A model generated the notes under the pieces. The model was not told the DNA's origin. It saw nothing but the letters and a program-made list of their open reading frames with translations, and made no database searches. Both the position numbers and the translations under genes were made by a program. This document shows, in pieces, positions 1 to 9,402 of a DNA stretch of 64,000 nucleotides. The DNA is taken from the NCBI RefSeq assembly GCF_947495205.1, contig NZ_CANLXV010000008.1, forward strand, positions 102,396 to 166,395. Direction: 5' to 3'. The stretch's first letter is position 1; each line of letters begins with the position of its first letter. The stretch comes from an uncultured Polaribacter sp. (GTDB lineage: Bacteria > Bacteroidota > Bacteroidia > Flavobacteriales > Flavobacteriaceae).

Positions 1-1
1 A

Positions 2-1111
2 GATACAAAAAATAAAGTATTACAGTTTTCTAACAAAGAAACCCTTTCATTTGACAAATTAATTATAGCAACAGGTTCTAAGCCCAATAAATTTGGTTGG
101 CCAGGGCAAGATTTAGATGGTGTTATGGGTATGTATCATAAACAAGATTTGCAAAATTTAGAGAAATTTGCACCAAATAATAAAGCATGTAATAGAGCTG
201 TAATTGTTGGTGGAGGTTTAATTGGTATTGAATTAGCAGAAATGCTAAGAAGTAGAAATATACCCGTTACTTTTTTAGTTAGAGAAAGCAGTTTTTGGAA
301 TGGTGTTTTACCTGCTCAAGAATCTGAAATGATTAACAAACATATTAAAGATCATCATATAGATTTACGTTTAGGCACAAATTTAAAAGAGATTAAAGCA
401 GATGATAAAGGACGCGTAAAATCAATAGTAATTGAGGAAACTGGAGAAGAGATTCCTTGTAATGTAGTTGGTTTAACTGCTGGAGTTTCTCCAAATATAG
501 ATTTTCTAAAATCATCTAATATTGAGCTTGGTCGAGGTGTAAAAGTAAATCGATTTTTAGAAACTAACATCCCAGATATTTTTGCCATAGGTGATTGTGC
601 AGAACAACATGAAGCTATTGGAAGAAGAAGAAATATAGAAGCCGTTTGGTATACAGGTAGAATGATGGGAGAAACATTAGCCCAAACTATTTGTGGTAAT
701 AAAACAGCATATAAACCAGGACACTGGTTTAATTCTGCCAAGTTTTTAGATATAGAATACCAAACTTATGGTTGGGTATTTAGTGAAAAAGGCAAAGCAG
801 AAAATGAAATTTATTTTCAATGGCAACACCCAAAAGACTACAAATGTATTACAATTTCTTTTGATAAAAATAGCCGTAAATTTATTGGTATAAATACTTT
901 TGGCATTCGAATGCGCCATGAAATATTTGACAAGTGGTTAACTGAAAACCAATCTATAGAACATGTTTTAGAACACTTGGCAGATGCAAATTTTGATCCA
1001 GAATTCTACAAACTACATGAAGGTGAAATTGTTGCAAAATTCAATAAGGAAAACAATACCAATATTCAATCAAAAAAGAAAAGTTGGAAACGTATTTTTT
1101 CTAAAGCTTAA
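2..1111 (+). CDS. NAD(P)/FAD-dependent oxidoreductase, 5' end outside window
   Basis: The reading frame is open from the first bases of the window, so the N-terminus with the first FAD-binding Rossmann motif lies upstream; the first ATG inside the window (125) is not the start. About 369 codons are visible. Seen: an IIATGS turn typical of two-dinucleotide flavoproteins, a second Rossmann motif (VGGGLIGIELAE) for NAD(P), and the FAD-contacting AIGDCAE motif. This fits the pyridine nucleotide-disulfide oxidoreductase class near NADH:rubredoxin reductase and NirB-type domains; I see no CxxxxC redox disulfide in the visible part. A membrane Fe-S protein gene starts 38 nt downstream on the same strand, so a joint electron-transfer role is a reasonable inference. 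The substrate is unknown. Confidence 0.85.
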   Translation, partial: DTKNKVLQFSNKETLSFDKLIIATGSKPNKFGWPGQDLDGVMGMYHKQDLQNLEKFAPNNKACNRAVIVGGGLIGIELAEMLRSRNIPVTFLVRESSFWNGVLPAQESEMINKHIKDHHIDLRLGTNLKEIKADDKGRVKSIVIEETGEEIPCNVVGLTAGVSPNIDFLKSSNIELGRGVKVNRFLETNIPDIFAIGDCAEQHEAIGRRRNIEAVWYTGRMMGETLAQTICGNKTAYKPGHWFNSAKFLDIEYQTYGWVFSEKGKAENEIYFQWQHPKDYKCITISFDKNSRKFIGINTFGIRMRHEIFDKWLTENQSIEHVLEHLADANFDPEFYKLHEGEIVAKFNKENNTNIQSKKKSWKRIFSKA

Positions 1112-1149
1112 TACCACAACGCAGTCAAATTAAATAAAATACACATATT

Positions 1150-2772
1150 TTGAAAATTATAAAACATACAGGATTAGTTATCTTTTTACTAGGATTAACC
1201 CTATTTACAGGAACCATATTTACAGGTAATTTTTCTTTTACACAGCAAGAATTAGATAATTATATTACAGAAAAAGGCTATAAAAATGAAGTTATAAAAG
1301 AAGAACTTTCTAAAGCCATAGTTACAACAGAATCACTAAACATTTTTCAGTTTTCTAAAAAAGCTAGAAATGCATTTGCCAACGCAAATAACCATTACGA
1401 TAAACTAATTGCAAAATACGATGCTGAAAAAAATTGGGATAAAAAAGGTGAACAATACCAGTACAAAATAAATGGAAAACCACATACATTAAGTTACGAA
1501 ATTGCAAAAAAAGCAGGAAGTGGTTTTGTTAGAGAAAATGCAGGTTTACTTTGGTTTTTAACATTTGGCCTGGGTATTATTGGTGCCTTATTATTTATAA
1601 TTCCTAACTTGGTTTTACTAGGAAAACCAGGTATAAAAAACGATGGAATTTACTTAGAATCTGCAACCAATAGAGGTTGGATTGCTTGGTTGGTTTTAGT
1701 TTACTTAGTTACTTTTTATCTAGTACTTTATTTTATGGCAGATTATGCTGTAAACTGGACGTTTATTTTAGATCCAATTAGTAAAGCTTTAAATGGCGGG
1801 CCAGCATCTCAATGGTTCGTATACGGTTTTTTATATTGTACAATTATGCTAACTATGGGTGTTAGAATGTTTATTAAATACAGACATAACAAATACCAAA
1901 TTGTTAGAACAATTTCGGTTTTGTTCTTTCAAATAGTTTTTGCTTTTTTAATACCAGAAATTATGACTAGCTTAAATATGCCTGGTTACGATTTTAAAAA
2001 TGCATTTCCTTTAGATTATGACTTCTTTTTTGATTGGAATATAGAAAGCCTTAAAAGCAGTGGTGGTATAGGAATATTTATTTTAGTTTGGGGTATTGTT
2101 TTAACCTTAATAATAGTGCCAGTAATGGTTTATTTCTTCGGAAAAAGATGGTATTGTTCTTGGGTTTGTGGTTGTGGTGGTTTAGCAGAAACTTTAGGAG
2201 ACCCTTACAGACAACATTCTAATAAAAGTTTAAACGCATGGAAGTTAGAACGTTGGTTAATACATTCTGTTTTGGTATTTTCTTTAGTGATGACTTTGGT
2301 TACATTATATTGTTATTTCTCGGGAACAGAATCTTTATTAGGTATAAAATCGCAATGGATTAAAGATACTTACAGCTTTTTAATTGGTGCTTGGTTTGCT
2401 GGTGTAATTGGTACAGGCTTTTATCCAATTTTTGGTAACAGAGTTTGGTGTAGATTTGGCTGTCCTTTAGCTGCATATTTAGGTTTAGTTCAACGTTTTA
2501 AATCTCGTTTCAGAATTACCACTAATGGTGGCCAATGTATTTCTTGTGGAAACTGTTCTACATATTGTGAGCAAGGTATAGATGTTAGATCATATGCGCA
2601 AAAAGGAGAAAACATTGTACGTTCTAGTTGTGTAGGTTGTGGTGTTTGTTCTGCAGTTTGCCCTAGAGGAGTTTTAAAGTTAGAAAATGGACCAGAAGCA
2701 GGAAGAATTAATCCTACAGATGTTTTATTAGGTAATGATGTAAACTTAATGGACTTAGTAAATAATAAATAA
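1150..2772 (+). CDS. Membrane 4Fe-4S protein, NapH/NosR/CcoG-like
   Basis: A 540-residue polytopic membrane protein with an N-terminal membrane helix (about residues 8-25), a long extracytoplasmic segment, and further helices. Cysteine motifs are seen in order: a YCSWVCGCGG motif and a WCRFGCP motif flanking membrane helices, then two classical ferredoxin clusters, CISCGNCSTYC (about 463-473) and CVGCGVCSAVCP (about 494-505). This order is that of NapH/NosR/CcoG membrane electron-transfer proteins. The best start is a TTG codon at 1150, because it begins the charged-then-hydrophobic signal anchor; no ATG fits better. It probably forms an operon with the preceding flavoprotein and passes electrons across the membrane. 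The terminal acceptor cannot be read from sequence. Confidence 0.85.
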   Translation: MKIIKHTGLVIFLLGLTLFTGTIFTGNFSFTQQELDNYITEKGYKNEVIKEELSKAIVTTESLNIFQFSKKARNAFANANNHYDKLIAKYDAEKNWDKKGEQYQYKINGKPHTLSYEIAKKAGSGFVRENAGLLWFLTFGLGIIGALLFIIPNLVLLGKPGIKNDGIYLESATNRGWIAWLVLVYLVTFYLVLYFMADYAVNWTFILDPISKALNGGPASQWFVYGFLYCTIMLTMGVRMFIKYRHNKYQIVRTISVLFFQIVFAFLIPEIMTSLNMPGYDFKNAFPLDYDFFFDWNIESLKSSGGIGIFILVWGIVLTLIIVPVMVYFFGKRWYCSWVCGCGGLAETLGDPYRQHSNKSLNAWKLERWLIHSVLVFSLVMTLVTLYCYFSGTESLLGIKSQWIKDTYSFLIGAWFAGVIGTGFYPIFGNRVWCRFGCPLAAYLGLVQRFKSRFRITTNGGQCISCGNCSTYCEQGIDVRSYAQKGENIVRSSCVGCGVCSAVCPRGVLKLENGPEAGRINPTDVLLGNDVNLMDLVNNK

Positions 2773-2784
2773 ACTTATCACTAT

Positions 2785-2810
2785 ACCCTTCCTAAAAAGG
2801 AAGGGTTTAA
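2785..2810 (+). terminator. Intrinsic terminator after the Fe-S protein gene
   Basis: A perfect 9-bp stem (2785-2793 pairing with 2798-2806, ACCCTTCCT/AGGAAGGGT) closes an AAAA loop 12 nt after the stop codon. The following T tract is short (TTT), so it may be a weak terminator or a processing hairpin. It separates the electron-transfer pair from the glycosyltransferase operon. Confidence 0.7.
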
Positions 2811-2824
2811 AACTAATTTTAAAA

Positions 2825-3349
2825 TTGAATCCCATTAGTTCTATAACTCAAAAATTTAAAGTGATAAATTTCAAACAATTATATTTTATAATTCTTATTT
2901 TTTATCTAACATCAAATTTATCTGCCCAAAAAACATTCAAAAAAACGTACTACGATAGTGGTCAAATAAAAGAACAAGGTTGGCTTTTAAATAATGAAAA
3001 AACTGATTATTGGGAATTTTTTCACAAGAACGGAAACGTTAAAAAAGAAGGATGGTTTAAAAACAATTTACCCACAAAATATTGGTACTTTTACCGCCCA
3101 AACAAAACCATAGAAAAAGAAGGGCACTTTAAAAAAGGTTACAAAACAAATTGGTGGCTTTTTTATGATAACAATGGTGAAATAAACCATAAATGCCAAT
3201 TAGAAAAAAATCAAAAAAACGGTTATTGTTTAATCTATGAAAAAAGAAAACTTGTTAAAGCATCCAAATACAAGAAAGGAGTAAAAATAAACGAGTGGAA
3301 AGATTTTTCTTCATTTAAAGAAGATAACAATCTAAACGAATTAAGATAA
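2825..3349 (+). CDS. Exported MORN-like/YwqK-repeat protein
   Basis: The sequence shows a hydrophobic N-terminal segment ending in NLSAQ, a likely signal peptide, followed by about five tandem units of roughly 20-23 residues with the pattern G(Q/N)...G.W...Y..W.F(Y/H)..NG. These match MORN-2/YwqK-type repeats, which form extended beta-hairpin arrays. The frame has no ATG; it can start at TTG 2825 or, giving a cleaner signal peptide, at GTG 2861. The stop codon directly abuts the ATG of the next gene (TAA then ATG at 3350), so it is co-transcribed with the glycosyltransferases. A structural or surface role is possible; the YwqK antitoxin label used for these repeats is not supported by the context. 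Confidence 0.7.
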   Translation: MNPISSITQKFKVINFKQLYFIILIFYLTSNLSAQKTFKKTYYDSGQIKEQGWLLNNEKTDYWEFFHKNGNVKKEGWFKNNLPTKYWYFYRPNKTIEKEGHFKKGYKTNWWLFYDNNGEINHKCQLEKNQKNGYCLIYEKRKLVKASKYKKGVKINEWKDFSSFKEDNNLNELR

Positions 3350-4042
3350 ATGAAACCTATTATAAATGTAATAATTCCTGCTTATAACGAGCAAGATTCT
3401 ATTGCCAATGTTATACATGACATTCCTAATTTTGTTGAAGAAATTATTGTAGTTAGTAATAACTCTACAGATTTTACAGAACAAAATGCAAAAAATGCTG
3501 GTGCTATTGTTTTATCAGAAAACAGAAAAGGCTACGGCTATGCTTGTTTAAAAGGGATGGATTACCTTGCACAAAAAGAAACAAAAACAGATATTGTTGT
3601 TTTTTTAGATGGCGATTATTCAGATTACCCAGAACAACTCGAAGAATTAGTAGCACCAATTATTAACAAAAATATAGATTTTGTAATTGGTGCACGTGTT
3701 AAAGAATTAAGAGAAATTGGTGCCATGACACCACAACAAATTTTTGGAAATTGGTTGGCTACCTTTTTAATGAAACTTTTTTTTAACGCTAAATTTACAG
3801 ACTTAGGCCCTTTTAGAGCCATAAAATACAACAAACTTTTAGCACTACAAATGGAAGACAAAACTTACGGTTGGACGGTAGAAATGCAATTAAAAGCTTT
3901 AAAACATAAATTTACTTACACAGAAATACCTATGAAATACAGAAATAGAATTGGTGTCTCAAAAGTTTCAGGAACAGTAAAAGGTAGTATATTTGCCGGA
4001 ATAAAAATCTTAAGTTGGATTTTTAAATATAGCTTTAAATAA
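3350..4042 (+). CDS. GT2 glycosyltransferase, polyprenol-phosphate sugar synthase-like
   Basis: A 230-residue GT-A fold enzyme. The N-terminus reads VIIPAYNEQDSIANVI, the nucleotide-binding start of family GT2, and the acidic metal site is FLDGDYSDYP (about residues 84-93). A conserved C-terminal YRNRIG(V)SK motif is typical of dolichol-phosphate mannose synthase-like enzymes. No clear membrane helices are seen apart from a weakly hydrophobic C-terminus. Such enzymes transfer a sugar from a nucleotide donor to a polyprenyl phosphate at the cytoplasmic face. The stop overlaps the next start by one base (TAATG), so translation is likely coupled. The polyprenol-sugar product would be a natural donor for the GT87-like enzyme two genes downstream; that link is inference. 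Confidence 0.85.
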   Translation: MKPIINVIIPAYNEQDSIANVIHDIPNFVEEIIVVSNNSTDFTEQNAKNAGAIVLSENRKGYGYACLKGMDYLAQKETKTDIVVFLDGDYSDYPEQLEELVAPIINKNIDFVIGARVKELREIGAMTPQQIFGNWLATFLMKLFFNAKFTDLGPFRAIKYNKLLALQMEDKTYGWTVEMQLKALKHKFTYTEIPMKYRNRIGVSKVSGTVKGSIFAGIKILSWIFKYSFK

Positions 4043-5532
4043 TGATTTTATCATACATCATCATTGTAATTTATTCGGTTTCGCTTTTGCTAATTTTTTT
4101 ATATGCAATAGCGCAGTTAAACTTACTCATCAATTACATAAAATCAAAAAACAAGACAGATACTTCAGAAAAATTTGATTTTTCTAATCCAAAGGAAATA
4201 CCATTTATAACCATACAATTACCTGTTTATAACGAGTTGTATGTAATGGAACGCTTGCTTAAAAATATTGGGAAATTAGAATATCCTAAAGATAAATTAG
4301 AAATTCAAGTTTTAGATGATTCTACAGATGAATCTGTTGAAACTACGGCTATAGAAATTAAAAAAATACAAGAAAAAGGCATAGATATTAGCCATATTAG
4401 AAGAACAAATAGACAAGGTTTTAAAGCAGGTGCTTTAAAAGAAGGTCTAAAAATTGCTAAAGGCGAATTTATTGCCATTTTTGATGCTGACTTTTTACCG
4501 CAGAAAGACTGGCTACAAAAAACGGTACCTTATTTTAAAAATGATAAAATTGGTGTAGTACAAACTAGGTGGGGCCATATCAACAGAAATTATTCTACAC
4601 TTACAAAAATACAGGCTTTTGCTTTAGACGCACATTTTACGTTAGAGCAAGTTGGTAGAAATAGTCAAGGACATTTTATTAATTTTAATGGTACTGCAGG
4701 CATTTGGCGTAAAGAATGTATTTATGATGCTGGCAACTGGGAAGGAGATACACTTACAGAAGATTTAGATTTAAGTTACCGCGCACAACTAAAAAAATGG
4801 CAATTTAAGTATTTAGAAAATGTAGAAACACCTGCTGAATTGCCTGTAATTATTAGTGCTGCAAGATCACAACAATTTCGTTGGAATAAAGGTGGTGCAG
4901 AAAATTTTCAAAAAATGATGAAACGCGTTATCAAAAATGAGAATGTTTCTGTAAAAACAAAAATACACAGTTTACTGCATCTATTAAATAGTTCTATGTT
5001 TACTTGTATCTTTTTAGTAGCTGTTTTAAGCATACCTATGTTATACATAAAAAATGAATATGCACACTTAAAAATGTATTTTTTTGTAATGAGTTTTTTC
5101 GTTATTAGCTCTTTAATATTCTTTATTTGCTATTGGCATATGTATAAAAATATTTATGGAGGAGGCTTTAAAAACTTTATGAAGTATATTGGTGCATTTT
5201 TTACATTTTTCTCTATTGCTATGGGGTTTTCTTTACACAATACCATTGCTGTTTTAGAGGGGCATTTTGGTAAGAAAAGTGAATTTGTAAGAACGCCAAA
5301 ATTTAATATAAAATCTATTAAAGATGGTTGGAAAAACAACAAATACATAAAGAAAAAACCTTCTATACACGTAGTTTTAGAAGGCCTGTTAGCCATCTAT
5401 TTTATTTTTGGAATGTACAGTGCTTTTATAGTAGGTGACCAAGGTGGAGATTTTGGTTTATTCCCGTTTCACTTTATGCTTTTTATAGGATTTAGCTATG
5501 TGTTTGTAAAGTCGGTTTTTTCTAAAGCTTAA
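4042..5532 (+). CDS. Membrane GT2 glycosyltransferase with QxxRW motif
   Basis: A 496-residue integral membrane enzyme. An N-terminal helix (about 3-28) precedes a GT-A domain with all signatures of processive or cellulose-synthase-like GT2 enzymes: VLDDSTDES, FDADFLP (DxD), TEDLDLSYRAQ (TED) and QQFRW (QxxRW). Four or so C-terminal hydrophobic helices follow (about 310-400 and 440-495). Family members make beta-linked glucans or glucosyl/mannosyl lipids from UDP- or GDP-sugars. The start ATG overlaps the previous stop by one base and its own stop overlaps the next ATG in the same way, showing a coupled operon. A glycolipid or short surface glycan is more likely than cellulose because no BcsB/BcsZ partner is nearby. 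Confidence 0.87.
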   Translation: MILSYIIIVIYSVSLLLIFLYAIAQLNLLINYIKSKNKTDTSEKFDFSNPKEIPFITIQLPVYNELYVMERLLKNIGKLEYPKDKLEIQVLDDSTDESVETTAIEIKKIQEKGIDISHIRRTNRQGFKAGALKEGLKIAKGEFIAIFDADFLPQKDWLQKTVPYFKNDKIGVVQTRWGHINRNYSTLTKIQAFALDAHFTLEQVGRNSQGHFINFNGTAGIWRKECIYDAGNWEGDTLTEDLDLSYRAQLKKWQFKYLENVETPAELPVIISAARSQQFRWNKGGAENFQKMMKRVIKNENVSVKTKIHSLLHLLNSSMFTCIFLVAVLSIPMLYIKNEYAHLKMYFFVMSFFVISSLIFFICYWHMYKNIYGGGFKNFMKYIGAFFTFFSIAMGFSLHNTIAVLEGHFGKKSEFVRTPKFNIKSIKDGWKNNKYIKKKPSIHVVLEGLLAIYFIFGMYSAFIVGDQGGDFGLFPFHFMLFIGFSYVFVKSVFSKA

Positions 5533-6911
5533 TGGTTTTTTTAAAAAAATATAGTTCAGTATTAGCAGTAACTTTTAGTGTAATTCTGTATTTTTTCTTT
5601 GCGCACTTTTTAGATAGAACTCATTTTTACACCTTATGCTTCTTGTGGTTTTCTTTATTTGGGTGTTTTTATGTGTTGATAAAAAACAAAAAAACATCAT
5701 TTAAAACCTTAGTAGCAATTGCTGTATTATTTAGACTGCTTTTTCTATTTTCCATACCTAATTTATCACAAGATTTTTACCGTTTTATTTGGGATGGAAG
5801 AATGCTTTTAAATGGATTAAATCCTTATTTATCTTTACCAGAAACCTTTATTCAGCAAAACTTAAAACCTGTTGCAGAAGCTAGCGTTTTGTATGATGGA
5901 ATGGGAAAATTAAACGGAAGCCATTATACCAACTATCCACCATTAAATCAACTTTGCTTTTTTATTGCAGCGTTGTTTGCCCAAAAAAATATTTTAGGCG
6001 CTGTAATTGTTTTAAGAATATTAATAATATTAGCAGATCTTGGTATTTTATACTTTGGGAAAAAACTTTTAGAAAAACTAAATCTACCAATAAAAAATAT
6101 ATTTTGGTACATTTTAAACCCCTTTATTATTATAGAAATGACGGGGAATTTACATTTTGAACCTGTAATGCTATTTTTCTTAGTTTGGGGTCTTTACCAA
6201 TTGCATCTACAAAAATGGATTTTTGCAGGCATCTTAATCGCTTTTTCGGTTTCAGTTAAACTAATTCCACTTTTGTTTTTACCTTTATTTTATCAATATT
6301 TTAATCAACATAAAAGTTCAAAAAAATGGTTACCTACTTTTAAAGGAATTAAAAATTTAAGTTTATTTTATGTTATAATTATAGGAACTACACTTCTACT
6401 CTTTTTACCATTTTACTCGCAAGAACTAATTGCAAATTATGCTAACTCTGTTGGTTTATGGTTTAGAAATTTTGAATTTAACGCTAGTTTTTACTATATT
6501 TTTAGAGAAATTGGGTATTGGTTTAGAGGTTATAATGAAATTGCAATCATTGGCAAAATTTCACCAATTTTAACCATACTATTCTTAATTTTCCTTACTT
6601 TTTTCAGAAAAAACATCACAACAATTTCTGTAATAACTGCAATGTTATTTGGCTTATGCTTTTATTATTTTACAGCCACAACTGTGCACCCTTGGTATTT
6701 GGCAACTCCTTTAATATTAAGTGTATTTACAAAATATAAATTTCCCTTAGTTTGGTCTTTGGTTATTATTTTATCTTACCAAGCTTACGCCAATAATCCT
6801 TGGAAAGAAAACTTAGCATTTGTGTTTTTAGAATACATATTACTCTTCTCTTTTTTAGGCTATGAAATCTACGCTAACTATTCTTTAAATAAAATTCAAA
6901 AAAAGCTTTAA
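5532..6911 (+). CDS. Multi-membrane mannosyltransferase-like protein (GT87/GT-C type)
   Basis: A 459-residue protein with about ten to twelve membrane helices, a GT-C type layout. The loop DFYRFIWDGRMLLNGLNPY near residues 80-100 contains the acidic residue position typical of polyprenol-phosphate-sugar dependent transferases, and the motifs YTNYPPLNQ and HPWYLATPL occur where GT87 and related mannosyltransferases have them. It would use a polyprenyl-phosphate sugar at the periplasmic face. This fits the DPM-like synthase two genes upstream, making a donor-maker/donor-user pair within one operon. The sugar and acceptor are not identifiable from sequence. Start ATG overlaps the previous stop (TAATG). 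Confidence 0.8.
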   Translation: MVFLKKYSSVLAVTFSVILYFFFAHFLDRTHFYTLCFLWFSLFGCFYVLIKNKKTSFKTLVAIAVLFRLLFLFSIPNLSQDFYRFIWDGRMLLNGLNPYLSLPETFIQQNLKPVAEASVLYDGMGKLNGSHYTNYPPLNQLCFFIAALFAQKNILGAVIVLRILIILADLGILYFGKKLLEKLNLPIKNIFWYILNPFIIIEMTGNLHFEPVMLFFLVWGLYQLHLQKWIFAGILIAFSVSVKLIPLLFLPLFYQYFNQHKSSKKWLPTFKGIKNLSLFYVIIIGTTLLLFLPFYSQELIANYANSVGLWFRNFEFNASFYYIFREIGYWFRGYNEIAIIGKISPILTILFLIFLTFFRKNITTISVITAMLFGLCFYYFTATTVHPWYLATPLILSVFTKYKFPLVWSLVIILSYQAYANNPWKENLAFVFLEYILLFSFLGYEIYANYSLNKIQKKL

Positions 6912-6968
6912 TAAGAATTTATATATTGAGATTTTTGTATTTTAGTAAACTAAAAGCCAACTGACCTC

Positions 6969-8000
6969 ATGAAAAGACTTACCATAAAAGACATCGCAAA
7001 AGAGTTTGGTGTTTCTATTTCTACGGTTTCCAAAGCTCTTAACGACAGTTATGAAATTAGTGTAAGTACAAAAGAAAAAATACAGAAATACGCTAAAGAA
7101 AACAATTACAAGCCCAATTTTAATGCCCTAAGTTTAAAAAACAGAAAAACAAAAACTATTGGAATTATTATTCCTAGCATGTTAAATTATTTTTTCGCCC
7201 AAGTTTTTAACGGTGTAGAAAAGGTAGCAAACAAAAGAGGTTACAAAATAATTTCTTGTATTTCTAACGAATCTTATAAGAAGGAGGTAGAAACTATAGA
7301 AATGCTTTCTAATGGAAGTATTGATGGTTTTTTATTGTCTTTAGCTGAAGAAAGTGTGCTTAAAAACGATTTTAGTCATTTTGAAGACGTTATGGCAAAC
7401 GGTACACCAATTGTAATGTTTGATAGGGTAGCAGAAGCTATACAATGTGACAAAGTTGTAACCGATGATTTTAAAGGCGCGGCTAAAACCGTAAAATATT
7501 TAGTAAAATCTGGTAGTAAAAATATTGCTTTTATTTCTACAATTAGCAACTTAAAAGTAGGTAAAAAAAGGCATCAAGGTTATTTAAAAGGTTTAGAGAA
7601 AGCAAACCTACCAATTAACAACAACTTAATTGTAAATATTTTAGATAACGATTACAAAAATTACGAAAGTATTTTAACACCCATTTTTAAGGCTAATAAA
7701 ATTGATGCCGTTATTGCAACAGATGAATCTTCTGCAATAGCTGCTATGAAAGTTGCACAAAAACAAGGTCATAAAATACCAGAAAATTTCGCTGTAGTTT
7801 CCTTTTCAAACGGAATTTTAGCAAGGCACTCTAGCCCAAAAATGACTTCAGTAAGTCAACACGGAGAAAAAATGGGTGCAACAGCAGCCAAACTTTTAAT
7901 TGACAGGTTAGAGCATAAAAGTAAAGAAACCATAGAAAACCAAACCATTATTATTAAAACAGATTTAGTGGAACGTAATTCTACAAAAAAATCTTTATAA
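6969..8000 (+). CDS. LacI-family transcriptional regulator
   Basis: A 343-residue regulator. Residues 1-25 (TIKDIAKEFGVSISTVSKAL) are the LacI helix-turn-helix, followed by the hinge region and a periplasmic-binding-protein-like effector domain beginning at TKTIGIIIP (about 60) and running to the C-terminus with the VVSFSNG and TSVSQ strands conserved in the family. It has the usual full length. The stop is immediately followed by the ATG of a HAD-family phosphatase, so the two are co-transcribed. Family members usually bind a sugar or sugar phosphate; here the ligand is unknown and no sugar catabolic cluster is next to it. Confidence 0.92.
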   Translation: MKRLTIKDIAKEFGVSISTVSKALNDSYEISVSTKEKIQKYAKENNYKPNFNALSLKNRKTKTIGIIIPSMLNYFFAQVFNGVEKVANKRGYKIISCISNESYKKEVETIEMLSNGSIDGFLLSLAEESVLKNDFSHFEDVMANGTPIVMFDRVAEAIQCDKVVTDDFKGAAKTVKYLVKSGSKNIAFISTISNLKVGKKRHQGYLKGLEKANLPINNNLIVNILDNDYKNYESILTPIFKANKIDAVIATDESSAIAAMKVAQKQGHKIPENFAVVSFSNGILARHSSPKMTSVSQHGEKMGATAAKLLIDRLEHKSKETIENQTIIIKTDLVERNSTKKSL

Positions 8001-8798
8001 ATGAATTTAGAAAAAATAAAGTTGGTTGTTTCTGATATGGATGGAACATTACTAAACTCTAAAAACCAAATTAGCGATCGCTTTTTTACACTCTTTAAAA
8101 AACTACAAGACAAAAACATTACTTTTTGTGCCGCAAGCGGAAGACAACACAACAGCATTATAGACAAATTAGCACCTATTAAAAATGATATTTTTGTAAT
8201 TGCAGAAAATGGTGGTATTGCAAAAAAAGGAGACGAAACTTTACTCGCCAACTTTTTAAACCCCAAAAAAGTATTGGAATTAATTCCTGTTTTAAGAAAA
8301 ATAAAAGGTGCTAACATAGTATTATGCTGCAACAATAACGCTTATATTGAAAGTAAAGATCCTGAGTTTACAACACTTTTTCAAGAATATTACACCAGCT
8401 TTAAGCAAGTAGAAAATCTTTTAGAAATTGCTGAAAAAACACCTGTTTTTAAGATTGCTATTTATCATTTTAAATCTTCGGAAGAATATATTTATCCTGT
8501 TGTAGCAAAGTTTTCTAAAGAAATTTTAATAAAAATATCAGGTACCAATTGGTTAGATATATCTACAGAAAAGGCAAATAAAGGTAATGCCTTAAAAGAA
8601 ATACAAAAAATACTAAATATTGGCAAAACAGAAACCATGGTTTTTGGAGACTACCATAATGACATAGAAATGATGCAAGAAGCTGACTTTAGTTTTGCCA
8701 TGGAAAATGCACATAAAGACATTAAAAAAATTGCAAAATATACTACCAAAAGTAATAATGAATTTGGTGTAGAAAGTATCTTAGAGAAACTAGTTTAA
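8001..8798 (+). CDS. Cof-type HAD hydrolase
   Basis: A 265-residue phosphatase. The nucleophile motif VVSDMDGTLLNS (D11 and D13) is at the N-terminus, a serine motif (AASGRQ) follows, and the metal-binding GDYHNDIEMM motif lies near residue 215 with AMENA after it. The large cap between about 85 and 185 makes it a type IIB (Cof/YidA-like) HAD enzyme. Such enzymes dephosphorylate sugar phosphates or pyridoxal phosphate. It abuts the LacI gene without a spacer, which suggests that the regulator controls a phosphorylated-sugar response, but the substrate is inferred only from family. Confidence 0.9.
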   Translation: MNLEKIKLVVSDMDGTLLNSKNQISDRFFTLFKKLQDKNITFCAASGRQHNSIIDKLAPIKNDIFVIAENGGIAKKGDETLLANFLNPKKVLELIPVLRKIKGANIVLCCNNNAYIESKDPEFTTLFQEYYTSFKQVENLLEIAEKTPVFKIAIYHFKSSEEYIYPVVAKFSKEILIKISGTNWLDISTEKANKGNALKEIQKILNIGKTETMVFGDYHNDIEMMQEADFSFAMENAHKDIKKIAKYTTKSNNEFGVESILEKLV

Positions 8799-8901
8799 GT
8801 TGCAGGTTTTGTGAAATCTTATAGCATATTAAATTCACTAATCTTACCACAATTTTTCAACAACAAAAATAAAAGCTACTTAAATCTTTATTAAAGAAGA
8901 A

Positions 8902-9324
8902 CTAAACGCCAAAGGCAGAAAGCACTAATTTTCTAGCGCCACCATAATTTCTATGTTCGCATAAATAAATTCCTTGCCAAGTACCTAAATTTAACCTTCC
9001 GTTGGTAATTGGTATTTCAATTGAACAACCAAGAACAGATGCTTTTAAATGCGCTGGCATATCATCACTACCTTCATAAGTATGTATATAATAAGGTGCA
9101 TTTTCTGGAATCATTTTGTTAAAATGACTTTCAAAATCTACACGAACACTTGGGTCTGCATCTTCATTTATGGTTAAACTTGCAGAAGTATGTTTTATAA
9201 AAACCTTAAAAAATCCTTTTTCTATTTTTTTTATTTCAGGAAACTTATCTAAAACAAAATTTGTAATGGAATGATAACCTCTTTTATAAGGCTGCAATTG
9301 TATTTCTTTTTGTTCGAAAATCAT
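8902..9324 (-). CDS. YjbQ/UPF0047 family protein
   Basis: A 140-residue single-domain protein with the family signatures HTSASLTINEDADP near residue 47, the HTYEGSDDMPAHLKAS block near residue 80 and the C-terminal GTWQGIYLCEHR motif; these hold the conserved His and Glu residues of the YjbQ/YugU family. The family has been annotated as secondary thiamine-phosphate synthase because members can complement thiE mutants weakly; the real role is unclear. Length and motifs are complete. It lies downstream of the nitrilase gene on the same strand with a 78-nt gap, so co-transcription is possible but not obvious. Confidence 0.9.
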   Translation of the reverse strand: MIFEQKEIQLQPYKRGYHSITNFVLDKFPEIKKIEKGFFKVFIKHTSASLTINEDADPSVRVDFESHFNKMIPENAPYYIHTYEGSDDMPAHLKASVLGCSIEIPITNGRLNLGTWQGIYLCEHRNYGGARKLVLSAFGV

Positions 9325-9402
9325 GTTTAATTCAATTTATATTTTTCGAAATTTAATAGCATTAAAATCTGTAGACTGCATTTCAAGAGCACATTATTGC
9401 TA

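Noticed and set aside
2825..3349. Antitoxin of a YwqK-type toxin-antitoxin pair
   Set aside because: There is a signal peptide and no toxin gene next to it; the neighbours are glycosyltransferases.
7856..8335. 159-residue minus-strand frame across the LacI/HAD junction
   Set aside because: Both plus-strand genes are complete and recognisable; the reverse frame has no family features.
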